Numbered from the stretch's first letter, positions 6,778 to 14,888 are shown. The stretch is DNA of 15,030 bases from Clostridiales bacterium (GCA_018364635.1 JAGZLR010000050.1:1-15030); one strand, 5' to 3'. Program-made: numbers and translations. Notes: a model not told the origin generated them from the sequence alone.

Positions 6778-7958
6778 AACGGGCAATTATTATTGTACTG
6801 GACAGCGTTGGCATCGGCCAACTACCTGATGCTGATCAATATGGCGATATTGGAAGCAATACCTTAGTAAACTTAAAAAAAGCACGGCCTGATATGCACT
6901 TACCCAATCTTTGTAGGCTTGGTCTAGGTAATATAGATGGGGATGAGATCTCTCTCTTGGGAAAAGTCTTAAAACCAGAAGGCTGTTTTGGTAAAATGGC
7001 AGAATTGTCTTACGGAAAGGATACTACAACCGGCCATTGGGAAATGGCTGGTGTCATAACAAAAAAAGCCTTGCCGACCTTTACAGAACATGGGTTTCCA
7101 ACATCCTTTCTCTCAAATTTTGAAAAAGCTATCGGACGTAAAACCCTTGGCAATTATGCAGCTAGTGGAACTGAGATCATACAAGTATTAGGAGACAAAC
7201 ATGTAGCGACAGGCTATCCTATTGTTTATACTTCCGCGGATAGTGTATTCCAAATCGCTGCACATGAAGACATTATACCACTTCCTGAACTTTACAAAAT
7301 ATGTGAAACTGCTCGTGCTATGCTGACAGGTGACCTTGGTGTTGGACGTGTTATTGCACGGCCATTTATTGGAAAAAATGGCGTTTATACTAGGACAAAA
7401 AATCGAAAGGATTTTTCTCTACCGCCGACAGGCACTACTATTCTTGATCTCTGTGTAAAAAACGGTATGGAAAGTATTGCCGTTGGTAAGATAGAAGATA
7501 TTTTTGCACACAGAGGCATTACTCTGTCCAATCACACCACAAATAACGCTGATGGCATTGATGCTGCTCTTCAATATATTCAGTCCCCATCAAATGGTCT
7601 TTTATTTATAAACCTTGTGGACTTTGATATGATTTACGGCCATCGCAACGATATTCAAGGTTATTCTGATGCATTGATGTATTTTGATCAAAAATTACCG
7701 CTTTTGATGGATGCCATGAAAGAAGACGATATCTTGTTTATCACAGCGGATCATGGTTGTGACCCCACAACCCCTAGTACAGACCACTCTAGAGAGTATG
7801 TTCCGTTACTCGTCTGGGGTAAGTCCTTACAGTCCGGCGTTAATTTAGGAGTTCGCTCTACATTTGCAGATCTTGCAGCAACAATCTCTCAATTTCTTGG
7901 ATTTGAATACGATTTCCATGCACAAAGTTTCTACAATATGATTAAAAAAGATATTTAA
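6774..7958 (+). CDS. deoB: Phosphopentomutase
   Basis: DeoB interconverts (deoxy)ribose-1-phosphate and 5-phosphate, the step directly after the phosphorylase encoded upstream. The 394-residue length is normal. It belongs to the alkaline-phosphatase-like metalloenzymes, and the two-Mn ligands are visible: Asp10 in VLDSVGIGQLPDA, Asp285 and His290 in DFDMIYGHRND, Asp326-His327 in TADHGCD, and His338 in STDHSREY. The phosphorylated threonine lies in DTTTGHWE (83-90). Spacing of all of these matches the B. cereus enzyme. Translation overlaps pdp by ATGA, with AGGAGG shortly upstream inside the pdp end. No deoC (aldolase) follows; the operon ends at the terminator 8004-8033. Confidence 0.98.
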   Translation: MKRAIIIVLDSVGIGQLPDADQYGDIGSNTLVNLKKARPDMHLPNLCRLGLGNIDGDEISLLGKVLKPEGCFGKMAELSYGKDTTTGHWEMAGVITKKALPTFTEHGFPTSFLSNFEKAIGRKTLGNYAASGTEIIQVLGDKHVATGYPIVYTSADSVFQIAAHEDIIPLPELYKICETARAMLTGDLGVGRVIARPFIGKNGVYTRTKNRKDFSLPPTGTTILDLCVKNGMESIAVGKIEDIFAHRGITLSNHTTNNADGIDAALQYIQSPSNGLLFINLVDFDMIYGHRNDIQGYSDALMYFDQKLPLLMDAMKEDDILFITADHGCDPTTPSTDHSREYVPLLVWGKSLQSGVNLGVRSTFADLAATISQFLGFEYDFHAQSFYNMIKKDI

Positions 7959-8003
7959 GCAATATTGATTCTATCTCCCTAACTCATTGATTTAAAAGAG
8001 ACA

Positions 8004-8033
8004 AAAAGAGGGACAGTATTCTGTCCCTCTTTT
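8004..8033. terminator. Bidirectional terminator between convergent deoB and the PK-like gene
   Basis: AAAAGAGGGACAG (8004-8016) and CTGTCCCTCTTTT (8021-8033) form a perfect 13-bp stem with loop TATT. A-run and T-run flank it on both sides, so it serves deoB on the plus strand and the PK-like gene on the minus strand. It overlaps the stop codon of the minus-strand gene (8032-8034). Confidence 0.9.
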
Positions 8034-9039
8034 AATCGTTGATGATATCCATCACTTCTTTTTTGTATTGTTCTGCCTGCTCACATGTCTTCTTCAAATA
8101 TCGGATTACACTGACAGGATATCTTCCAGATGCCGTTTCTCCTGTGACAATAAGGCTGTCAGCGCCATCTAAGACAGCATTAAAAACGTCACTTACCTCA
8201 GCTCTCGTAGGCACTTCCGACTGCTGCATCGAAGCTAGCAGCTGAGTCGCAACCATAACTGACTTTCCTTCCTTTGTACACTTCCTACTTATTTCTTTTT
8301 GAATCCGCGGAAGATTCCACAGCGGCATCGCATTTCCCAAATCACCTCGTGCAATGACAACCTTATCACAGTTAGAGATAATTTCGTCAATTTTTCTGAC
8401 GCCATCCATATCCTCTATTTTAGCAAAAATCTCAAGATCAGGACAGCCTGCTCTTCCCATCGCCTTTCTCACTTCTAACAAATCCTTTTTGCCTCTGACA
8501 AAAGGCTGTAGAATACCTGTCACTCCCATTTCTACTGCGCAGGCCAAATTCTTCTCATCTATCTGTGTCACTGCTGGTAACTCTATGTTGCACTCCATAA
8601 GAGCGATACTCTTTTTCTGAAACAAAGTTCCGCCTCGAATGACTTCACAAGTCATTTGATCCTTTTTTACATTTTTTATACGCAATAAAAGTTTTCCATC
8701 ATCCAGCAATATCTCTTGACCTGTTTTCACAGCTGAAAAGAGAACATCTGGTACAGCAATGCCACCACAACCTAACAGAACCTCTTCCTTCTCCCTTAAG
8801 TTTACAGGTTCTCTTAAATCACCAATCCTCAGCTCTGGTCCCTGCAAATCAATGATAAGTTCAGGTTTCACACCAACCTCATATCCTGCGTCGAATACAT
8901 TTTTAATCCACGTCTCACTCTCTTTTAAACTCATGTGAGATAGATTTAATCTTACCCCTGACATGCCTTCTTGAAACATAGAAACAAGAGTACTTTTCTC
9001 ATGGCATCGAGGCCCCAAAGTAGCATATAAATGGATCAT
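8032..9039 (-). CDS. Pyruvate-kinase-like protein lacking the C-terminal domain
   Basis: A 335-residue relative of pyruvate kinase, which converts PEP and ADP to pyruvate and ATP. Counterparts of active-site residues are visible: RLNLSH (Arg30, Asn32, Ser34), DLQGPELR (Asp64, Glu69, Arg71), the lid B domain (about 74-155, with LLDDGKLLLRI), KIED (catalytic Lys207, Mg ligand Glu209), ARGDLG (Asp233), VATQLLASM (Thr265), PTRAEVSDV and GETASG. The motif DTKGPEIR reads DLQGPELR, so the Thr that binds K+ in muscle PK is Leu and the Lys is Gln. The protein stops after GETASGRYPVSVIRYL plus one helix, so the usual C-terminal regulatory domain of a roughly 470-residue enzyme is absent. I chose the internal start at 9039: AGGGAGG (9045-9051) is five bases upstream, and the first 34 residues of the longer frame (from 9141) overlap the upstream gene. 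It could be a functional minimal PK or a repurposed paralogue. Confidence 0.82.
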   Translation of the reverse strand: MIHLYATLGPRCHEKSTLVSMFQEGMSGVRLNLSHMSLKESETWIKNVFDAGYEVGVKPELIIDLQGPELRIGDLREPVNLREKEEVLLGCGGIAVPDVLFSAVKTGQEILLDDGKLLLRIKNVKKDQMTCEVIRGGTLFQKKSIALMECNIELPAVTQIDEKNLACAVEMGVTGILQPFVRGKKDLLEVRKAMGRAGCPDLEIFAKIEDMDGVRKIDEIISNCDKVVIARGDLGNAMPLWNLPRIQKEISRKCTKEGKSVMVATQLLASMQQSEVPTRAEVSDVFNAVLDGADSLIVTGETASGRYPVSVIRYLKKTCEQAEQYKKEVMDIIND

Positions 9040-9066
9040 TTTTACCTCCCTTTCGATATAAATAAA

Positions 9067-9087
9067 AACCCGGAATTCCTCCGGGTT
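9067..9087 (-). terminator. Intrinsic terminator/attenuator between the dehydrogenase and PK-like genes
   Basis: On the minus strand AACCCGG and CCGGGTT form a 7-bp GC-rich stem with a 7-base loop, followed by TTTTTATTT. It overlaps the dehydrogenase stop codon (9086-9088) and sits only about 16 bases before the PK-like ribosome site. No room remains for a promoter in between, so the PK-like gene must rely on readthrough or on a promoter inside the dehydrogenase gene. Confidence 0.75.
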
Positions 9088-10216
9088 ATTGTTGTATATC
9101 TGTTTTTTGATTATATTCTTCCATTTCCAAAATTGCTTCACATATCATCTGCTTTGTCACTTCATATGGGTAAATTCTCACATCAATTCCCTGAAGTGCT
9201 TTATCAGCAATTTTTTCAATCTGATCTATCCTACAGTTCATATCAGACAATTTTGTAGGAAGACCCATAGCTCTATTAAATCTAAAAATTTCATTGCGTT
9301 TTTCTTCAGCAATCTTTCTATCTTTTTCCTCTGTAGCATAATTTTTATCCACTGTCAGAAGGATTAAAATACCATAGGAAACCACTTCTCCATGAAGATG
9401 ATGATATTTTTCAATCTCTGGAAGGACTGTAAATCCATTATATACTGCATGGGCAAGGCCAGTTGTATAGTCGACCTGCACAAAATTAGATACAATACCA
9501 GTTGAAATAATGATTCCTAAAATTACTTCCACAAGTTCATCTGTCACCTTATTTTTTTCACATGCCTCTAACGCCTGCACACCCCAACGAATCATTGGAT
9601 CTGCACACATTCTACTTAATGAAATCCCCATTGCATCTGAATGTTCTGGGATACAGTCTCTGGAGGAAGTCGTAGCTTCAAAAAACTTTGCCATTGTATC
9701 TCCAATTCCTGCCCAAAGATACTTCTTTGGTGCTTCAGCGATAATCTGAGGATCGATAAAAATATGATTTGCTGGTACCTTTGAGAATGAATATTCATTC
9801 AACGATCCATCTGGATGATATATGATACCTAAACTTGTGCATGCTGCACAGGTAGATGCAATTGTTGGAAAGGTAAAAAATGGACGATTTGTCTTGTGCG
9901 CCAATACTTTACATGTATCAATGGCTTTACCTCCGCCAACTGCAAAAATCATATCCGCTTCCTGTACTTCAGGTTTTTCCATCAACATGTTCATGTTTTC
10001 ATAGCTTGCTTCTCCACCATACCAACAGGTACCTGTAATTTCAATAGAAGAATTAGCTACAGCAGCGCGAATTTTCTCTTCCGCTGCTGCCAGTGCTTTT
10101 TCTCCCCCAATAATGACTGCCTTTGATCCATATCTTGGGCAAACTTGCTTTATCTCACCATAAGCCCCATCCCCAATATGATATCCTGCAAATAATGTCT
10201 GTCTTGTATCTGTCAT
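9086..10216 (-). CDS. Iron-containing (metal-dependent) alcohol dehydrogenase, glycerol-dehydrogenase-like
   Basis: A 376-residue NAD(P)-dependent dehydrogenase of the group III metal ADH / glycerol dehydrogenase family. The dinucleotide loop is VGGGKAIDT (93-101), followed by the FPTIASTCA segment (116-124). The three metal ligands of GldA are in place: Asp173 (AGIGDTMAKFFE), His256 (GLAHAVYNG) and His275 (HLHGEVVSYG). Its substrate cannot be read from the sequence; glycerol is only the best-known one in the family, and hydroxy-acid, aldehyde or sugar-derived substrates are equally possible. AAAGGAAG precedes the ATG at about ten bases. It follows the transporter gene by 54 bases with no terminator between, so both should be in the T-box transcript. 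Confidence 0.88.
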   Translation of the reverse strand: MTDTRQTLFAGYHIGDGAYGEIKQVCPRYGSKAVIIGGEKALAAAEEKIRAAVANSSIEITGTCWYGGEASYENMNMLMEKPEVQEADMIFAVGGGKAIDTCKVLAHKTNRPFFTFPTIASTCAACTSLGIIYHPDGSLNEYSFSKVPANHIFIDPQIIAEAPKKYLWAGIGDTMAKFFEATTSSRDCIPEHSDAMGISLSRMCADPMIRWGVQALEACEKNKVTDELVEVILGIIISTGIVSNFVQVDYTTGLAHAVYNGFTVLPEIEKYHHLHGEVVSYGILILLTVDKNYATEEKDRKIAEEKRNEIFRFNRAMGLPTKLSDMNCRIDQIEKIADKALQGIDVRIYPYEVTKQMICEAILEMEEYNQKTDIQQ

Positions 10217-10270
10217 AAATCACACGCTTCCTTTCCCGCTAATTCAATCAAAGCTATATGTTTTTGTTTA

Positions 10271-11476
10271 TTACTCACCTTGAAGCTGTTGAAAAGAAAC
10301 ATCTTCATAGGACTGTGCACTGGAACATCCTTCAAATTCCGGATGTTCCTGAATGAACTTTTTGTTCTTGTAGTGCCCTACTGTCAAAAATGGAATGATA
10401 ATAATTGCAATTCCTAAATAACCACAATAACCATAACCATACTTGATAATATTTGTCAGTCCTGCAAGAGCAACTGTCATGGAAATAATCATAATAAATG
10501 CTGATACAACGGCAGAGCGCACAGGTGCACTTTTTATACCACTTAACACTTTCATTTTCTCAAAGCGTCCAACAAATCCAAAAACTGTCGTAACCCCTGT
10601 AGAAATCAGGCACATCAGTAGTGCTACAGAATAGATAATATTTAACCCCGCAATTGACATACTGTTGCAAGCTGTCAGTGTTGGGATTGTGGTGCCGTTT
10701 TCTACAGCTTCAAATACCGGGGCCCAGCCCATCAGCATCAGAACTGAAAGTGTTAAAGCAACTGCATTTAATACAAAAGAAATCCACATAGACTTTGAAC
10801 ATGAGCGGCGATTCATTAATGGCATACCGCAGACAATCATTGTAGGTATAACTACTGACTGGAATCCAGCATATGTGAAGGATCTTAAAATTGCATTTGG
10901 CAGTAAGCTTAAATCCAGATTAGACATAGCCATGCTAATTTCAGGCAATTTAAATTTCATACCAGTTGCAAAAATTGTAATTGCACATACTAAAATAATC
11001 AGGCCCATAATGGTGGAAGCCTTTCTTACCAAACCTGCACCAAAAATTGTTAAAAACAAAATAATGATACCAACAACTACAATCGCAAAATAATAATTTA
11101 TATGAAAGCTTGCATTCAGTGTGGATGCAGCTGTCGCTATAGCTGCTCCAACAGCCATCAAAACCATAATATAAAAGTATACTTCAAAAAGAATCTCAAT
11201 CTTATCAAACGGATGATATAACGTTTCAAATAATTCCTTATAACTTGTCATCTTTCTAGTGTTATACATCACCATACATTCCTTAATTGTCATTGCCAGC
11301 AGAAACATTGCAAGAATTGCTGAAAATGGTGCCCACCCACCACTGATGACAAAGTTCTGATACGCTTGATTGCCGGAAGCAAATCCGCCCCCTGCATGAG
11401 AACTAAATAATACAAATGCTACTGAAAAGATAATGCCCATAGGCACTTTTGAAAAGACCTTACTTTTTTCATTCAT
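10271..11476 (-). CDS. YkvI-family membrane transporter
   Basis: A 401-residue integral membrane protein with about ten hydrophobic segments and a short hydrophilic C-terminal tail (from about HYKNKKF to the end). The first membrane segment carries SSHAGGGFASGNQ, the broken-helix glycine motif (GxGFASGxE/Q) that I associate with YkvI proteins of the APC/LeuT-fold superfamily. Those are putative secondary transporters with no settled substrate. I chose the start at 11476: AAAGGAAG (11483-11490) is six bases upstream, while the ATG at 11509 adding 11 residues has no ribosome site. It is the first gene after the T-box leader, which makes an amino acid or a derived compound the most likely cargo (inference). 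Confidence 0.85.
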   Translation of the reverse strand: MNEKSKVFSKVPMGIIFSVAFVLFSSHAGGGFASGNQAYQNFVISGGWAPFSAILAMFLLAMTIKECMVMYNTRKMTSYKELFETLYHPFDKIEILFEVYFYIMVLMAVGAAIATAASTLNASFHINYYFAIVVVGIIILFLTIFGAGLVRKASTIMGLIILVCAITIFATGMKFKLPEISMAMSNLDLSLLPNAILRSFTYAGFQSVVIPTMIVCGMPLMNRRSCSKSMWISFVLNAVALTLSVLMLMGWAPVFEAVENGTTIPTLTACNSMSIAGLNIIYSVALLMCLISTGVTTVFGFVGRFEKMKVLSGIKSAPVRSAVVSAFIMIISMTVALAGLTNIIKYGYGYCGYLGIAIIIIPFLTVGHYKNKKFIQEHPEFEGCSSAQSYEDVSFQQLQGE

Positions 11477-11640
11477 TGTGATCTTCCTTTCTTTATTTTT
11501 TATCCCCATTGAAAAATAAATCTATTGCTCACAATGTTACAGCTAACAAATCGTGTTTTTCCTTAAATCCCCTGATTTTTATTTGCTAGAGGTTCCATGT
11601 TTTTAAAAAGAAAACCCACCACAGTTTCATTTTTGAAAAC

Positions 11641-11687
11641 AAAAAAACCTTTCGTTCTTTGGCTAAGCCAGAAAGAGACGAAAGGTT
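11641..11687 (-). terminator. T-box intrinsic terminator
   Basis: On the minus strand AACCTTTCGT (11687-11678) pairs exactly with ACGAAAGGTT (11655-11646). The intervening bases extend the hairpin (TGGC-TTA-GCCA at its tip), and seven Ts follow. Its 5' arm overlaps the segment that the antiterminator would use, so the two structures are mutually exclusive, as in standard T-box attenuators. Confidence 0.9.
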
Positions 11688-11935
11688 CTATCCTCACGCG
11701 GTACCACTCTCATTTATTTCAGAAAAATACACTCAATCAATACAAAACTTACGTTTTTATATTGTGCTGCTGTAACGGTCAGCCTCCGCATTCCCTTACT
11801 ACAAATTTCGGAGAATTCGCTCAAAGGCGAGTTCGGCTACTTCCATTATACTGCCTTACACCAACCGGCAGCTCTCTGTGCTAAGGTAACTAGCTTACTA
11901 TTCCTTCTCATTGCGTTTTAAGATTTATTTAACTG
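11641..11935 (-). promoter_or_regulatory. T-box riboswitch leader, predicted leucine (CUC) specifier
   Basis: The minus strand carries the T-box sequence AGAGTGGTACCGCG (11697-11710; usual AGGGTGGNACCGCG). Upstream are Stem I parts: the AGTA S-turn half (11896-11899), AGAGAGCTGCC and GGTTGGTGTAAGGCAG at the apical end, and GAA followed by CTC (11829-11831). Pairs GAGAA/TTCTC and GCTA/TAGC close the stem around the specifier loop. Stem II-like and Stem III-like (AATACAAAAC/GTTTTTATATT on the plus strand) elements follow. The specifier read just after GAA is CUC, followed by a purine as usual. The variable T-box base is U, which pairs with discriminator A73; bacterial tRNA-Leu has A73 while tRNA-Ser (for the frame-shifted reading UCG) has G73. 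Uncharged tRNA should stabilise the antiterminator and turn on downstream genes. The region from 11477 to 11640 after it has no gene and no clear promoter. Confidence 0.93.
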
Positions 11936-11941
11936 CTATAA

Positions 11942-11970
11942 AAGATAGCACAAAACTTTTTTTCTGTCAA
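11942..11970 (-). promoter_or_regulatory. Sigma-A promoter of the T-box operon
   Basis: On the minus strand TTGACA (11965-11970) is a perfect -35, separated by exactly 17 bases from TATCTT (11942-11947). It begins nine bases after the galE stop codon. The expected start near 11935 lies just before Stem I of the T-box leader. Confidence 0.8.
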
Positions 11971-11979
11971 TACTCTTTT

Positions 11980-12975
11980 TCAATTTTTATCCAAAAAACC
12001 TTGTGGATGCAGTCTATGCCATTTCCATGCAGAAGCAATAATCTCCTCCAAGCTGTCATGAACAGGATTCCACCCTAAAATTTTCTTTGCTTTGAGGCTG
12101 GAAGCGATTAGCTGTGCTGGATCTCCTGCTCTTCTTGGCGCCTGTCTAACTTCAATAGGAAATCCTGTCACTTTTCTTGCAGTTTCTATCACCTGCTGAA
12201 CAGAAAATCCAACACCATTCCCCAAGTTAAAAATATCGCTTTCTCCACCATCTGCCAAATATCTTAGGGCCAAGATATGGGCATTAGCCAGATCTGTGAC
12301 ATGAATATAATCCCGAATGCAAGTACCATCAAATGTGGGATAATCAGTTCCAAAAATATTGATTGCATCTCTTACCCCATTAGGCACCTGTAGAATCAAT
12401 GGAATCAAATGACTTTCCGGCTGGTGGTCTTCTCCAATTTTTCCTGAAGCATGAGCACCACAGGCATTAAAATACCGCAAAGAAACAAAGCGAATTCCAT
12501 AGGCTTTCGATGCCCAAAAAAACATCTTTTCCATTGCTAATTTGGTTTCTCCATAAGGATTTGTCGGCACAGTTGGATCAGATTCTACGATTGGGACCTG
12601 TTTTGGCTCTCCATAGGTCGCCGCAGTAGAAGAAAAAACGATTTTCATAATCCCATGCTCCACCATCTTTTCTAAAAGTACCTCTGTACCACAAAGATTA
12701 TTATTGTAATATTTCAAAGGATTTTCCACGCTTTCTCCTACCAAGGAAAAGGCAGCAAAGTGGATCACTGCATCAATGTTTTCTTTTGTAAATAGAGTCT
12801 CCAAAAACTGATGGTCCCTGATATCTCCTTGATAGAAGCGAGCTTTTGGGTGAACCGCTTTTTGGTGCCCTGTAGCAAGATTATCACAAACCACTACATC
12901 TTCTCCAGCCTCACATAATTCATATACCGTATGGGAACCAATATATCCAGCGCCACCTAAAACTAAAACTGCCAT
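11980..12975 (-). CDS. galE: UDP-glucose 4-epimerase
   Basis: GalE interconverts UDP-glucose and UDP-galactose for the Leloir pathway and for cell-surface glycans. The 331-residue length is normal for this short-chain dehydrogenase/reductase family. The NAD-binding loop GGAGYIG is at 7-13, the catalytic Ser-Tyr-Lys set is seen as SSTAATYG (115-122) and YGETK (Tyr141, Lys145), and RYFNACGA and DGTCIRDYIHVTDLA are GalE signatures. CGGAGTG lies upstream of the ATG. It starts 32 bases after the DUF4127 gene stop, so the two are probably one operon. No galK or galT is nearby, which favours a role in precursor supply for surface polysaccharide over galactose catabolism (inference). Confidence 0.97.
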   Translation of the reverse strand: MAVLVLGGAGYIGSHTVYELCEAGEDVVVCDNLATGHQKAVHPKARFYQGDIRDHQFLETLFTKENIDAVIHFAAFSLVGESVENPLKYYNNNLCGTEVLLEKMVEHGIMKIVFSSTAATYGEPKQVPIVESDPTVPTNPYGETKLAMEKMFFWASKAYGIRFVSLRYFNACGAHASGKIGEDHQPESHLIPLILQVPNGVRDAINIFGTDYPTFDGTCIRDYIHVTDLANAHILALRYLADGGESDIFNLGNGVGFSVQQVIETARKVTGFPIEVRQAPRRAGDPAQLIASSLKAKKILGWNPVHDSLEEIIASAWKWHRLHPQGFLDKN

Positions 12976-13007
12976 AAAAACTCACACTCCGTTTCTTCTT
13001 CTATTAT

Positions 13008-14849
13008 CTAGTTTTCCAGCACGCGATTGACTTTACAAGAGATATCAATCTCACAATCAAACACCCTTCTCCAAGGAAAGGCACAGCGGTCCATCTGAAA
13101 CTCACCAATTTTCCATAATCCATCCTTTGTCCTATACATAGATCCGCTCATTTGCTCTATAATCTTATCAATACAAAGCCTTTGTTTCAATAAATAACTG
13201 TCTTTTTCCTCCCCAGCTTTTGGAACATATCCCTCTGACTGCAATCTTCTGCGCACTTGTCCCATATAAATTCCATCCTCTATCAACTTCATCCCCAGAA
13301 AGGAGCCCTGCCCTTGAATTAAAGTTTGTCCATCTATACCACTCTCTTGACTAATGCCAAACACTGCCGCATGGGAAAGACCTAGACCAATGGTATTCGC
13401 ATTGGTATTCCATGCATTATAACAAACCAAATCTGATACAGAAAAACTTTGTTTGCCATCCAATATATCTAAAAATATAGCATTTTTTCCCTCAGCCGTA
13501 TCATAGGCAAACAACTCAATCAATCCAATTTTTTTGCCGCTTTCTATCGCTTTTTCCATTTGATTTAGAAATGCATCCTTCTTTGGAGGATTTGTGTAGT
13601 CATAAACAAAGACCTCTATCGGTAACCCCTTCTTTTCTCTTCCCGCAGATAAAAAGTTTTGTGCATTTTCCACTAGCTTTTCGGGTGCCAAAACATCATA
13701 ATCTGCTACAACTCCTGTATCTTCCAATCCAGAAATCTGAAGATTTGCTGACATTCCAGTGCGTTTTGCCAAATCTCTTGCATAAATCATCTGCGGAATT
13801 TCATCCATGCCAAAAAGAAAATTTACATGCTCAGATTTTGCCTCATAAGCAAGTTCAGCCTCTGTTTCAGAATAGTTTGACACAATTTTGCCTAAAATAG
13901 ATTTTTCTCCTATGAGACTACAGGTCCGTGCAAAACTAAATTTTATCGGACTTCCATGTTCCGTTGGAATCCATGCAGGAGATTCTGTCTTATAAAACCA
14001 GGCGATAGACTCTGGCAGCTGAAGATCATCATTTCCAATAATAACCTCATCTATCAATCCTACTCTTTCCCAACGGATAATGCTTTCAAACATTTTCGCA
14101 GTCTGGTAAAATGGCGCTTTATATTGCTCAATGTAGGATAGTTTTTCTTTATCAGAACAAATTACACGCTCCACATAGGACAAATAAGATTTTTCAAAAC
14201 TCTCCAATGACTCTTTACCCAGTTCCTCCGACTTATTTAACACATAACTGTATTCCATAAGAAACTGTATAGGTGTTACATAGGAGAATTTCGTCCGAAT
14301 CGTTTCTTTATTTCTATCTTCTGGATGATCCTGCAAATAGAAAAAACTAAGCCCTCTGATCTTCTCTTCATCCGGCCATATTTTTTGTCCTCTCGTTTCA
14401 GGGAGATTTCTAGGCATACTGATATTTACATAATAACTTGGCTTGGAGTACTCTGACACCAGGTGGTACAGATCCTCCAGGCCTTCCTCTGTTCCTTGAT
14501 AATTAGCACCGGCACGGCTTCCTACAAGCCCCCCTGAAAAATAAGTAGAGCAGTTCAATATAACTGTCGTATCTTCATGATTATTTATTTTTACTTTATC
14601 TTCAATTTCTTTTCTTATCCTGGGACTATCTGCCAACTTTTCCACCGAACCATCCTGTGTAAATAAATCAAGATATTTGTCTTCCGGCAAAATCACACAG
14701 TCTCCTTGAAGGTTAGCCAATTTCTCCAAATAATCTGTGCTGATTGGCCGACTATCAATAGGAGCAGTAATGATCGTTTCAGAAAAAGCTGTTGCCGGAA
14801 AAAGTGTAAGTACTCCTATCAAAATAAGAGCTTTCATGCGAATCTTCAT
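13008..14849 (-). CDS. DUF4127 family protein with signal peptide
   Basis: A 613-residue protein of unknown function. Residues 1-23 form a typical signal peptide (basic MKIRMK, hydrophobic ALILIGVLTLFPATA, cleavage likely after AFS), so it should be exported. DUF4127 landmarks are visible: APIDSRP (29-35; PLDxRP in the family), SGGLVGSR (105-112), IGNDDLQLP and AWNTNANTIG (479-488). No known catalytic set can be assigned. AATTGGAGG lies seven bases before the ATG; MKALIL five codons later is an alternative start but has no ribosome site of its own. It is followed 32 bases later by galE, suggesting a link to cell-surface sugar metabolism, though this is only context. Confidence 0.88.
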   Translation of the reverse strand: MKIRMKALILIGVLTLFPATAFSETIITAPIDSRPISTDYLEKLANLQGDCVILPEDKYLDLFTQDGSVEKLADSPRIRKEIEDKVKINNHEDTTVILNCSTYFSGGLVGSRAGANYQGTEEGLEDLYHLVSEYSKPSYYVNISMPRNLPETRGQKIWPDEEKIRGLSFFYLQDHPEDRNKETIRTKFSYVTPIQFLMEYSYVLNKSEELGKESLESFEKSYLSYVERVICSDKEKLSYIEQYKAPFYQTAKMFESIIRWERVGLIDEVIIGNDDLQLPESIAWFYKTESPAWIPTEHGSPIKFSFARTCSLIGEKSILGKIVSNYSETEAELAYEAKSEHVNFLFGMDEIPQMIYARDLAKRTGMSANLQISGLEDTGVVADYDVLAPEKLVENAQNFLSAGREKKGLPIEVFVYDYTNPPKKDAFLNQMEKAIESGKKIGLIELFAYDTAEGKNAIFLDILDGKQSFSVSDLVCYNAWNTNANTIGLGLSHAAVFGISQESGIDGQTLIQGQGSFLGMKLIEDGIYMGQVRRRLQSEGYVPKAGEEKDSYLLKQRLCIDKIIEQMSGSMYRTKDGLWKIGEFQMDRCAFPWRRVFDCEIDISCKVNRVLEN

Positions 14850-14888
14850 CCTTAAACCTCCAATTTTAAACCATATAATTTAGATACC

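Noticed and set aside
9040..9141. Longer start of the PK-like protein (34 extra residues)
   Set aside because: The extension overlaps the dehydrogenase end and its terminator, has no ribosome site, and the PK fold begins right at the internal MIHLYATLGP start.
11477..11509. Upstream ATG of the transporter (11 extra residues)
   Set aside because: No ribosome site precedes it, whereas the internal ATG at 11476 has AAAGGAAG at good spacing.
11597..11884. 95-residue plus-strand frame
   Set aside because: It is the antisense of the T-box leader; no ribosome site and no family resemblance.
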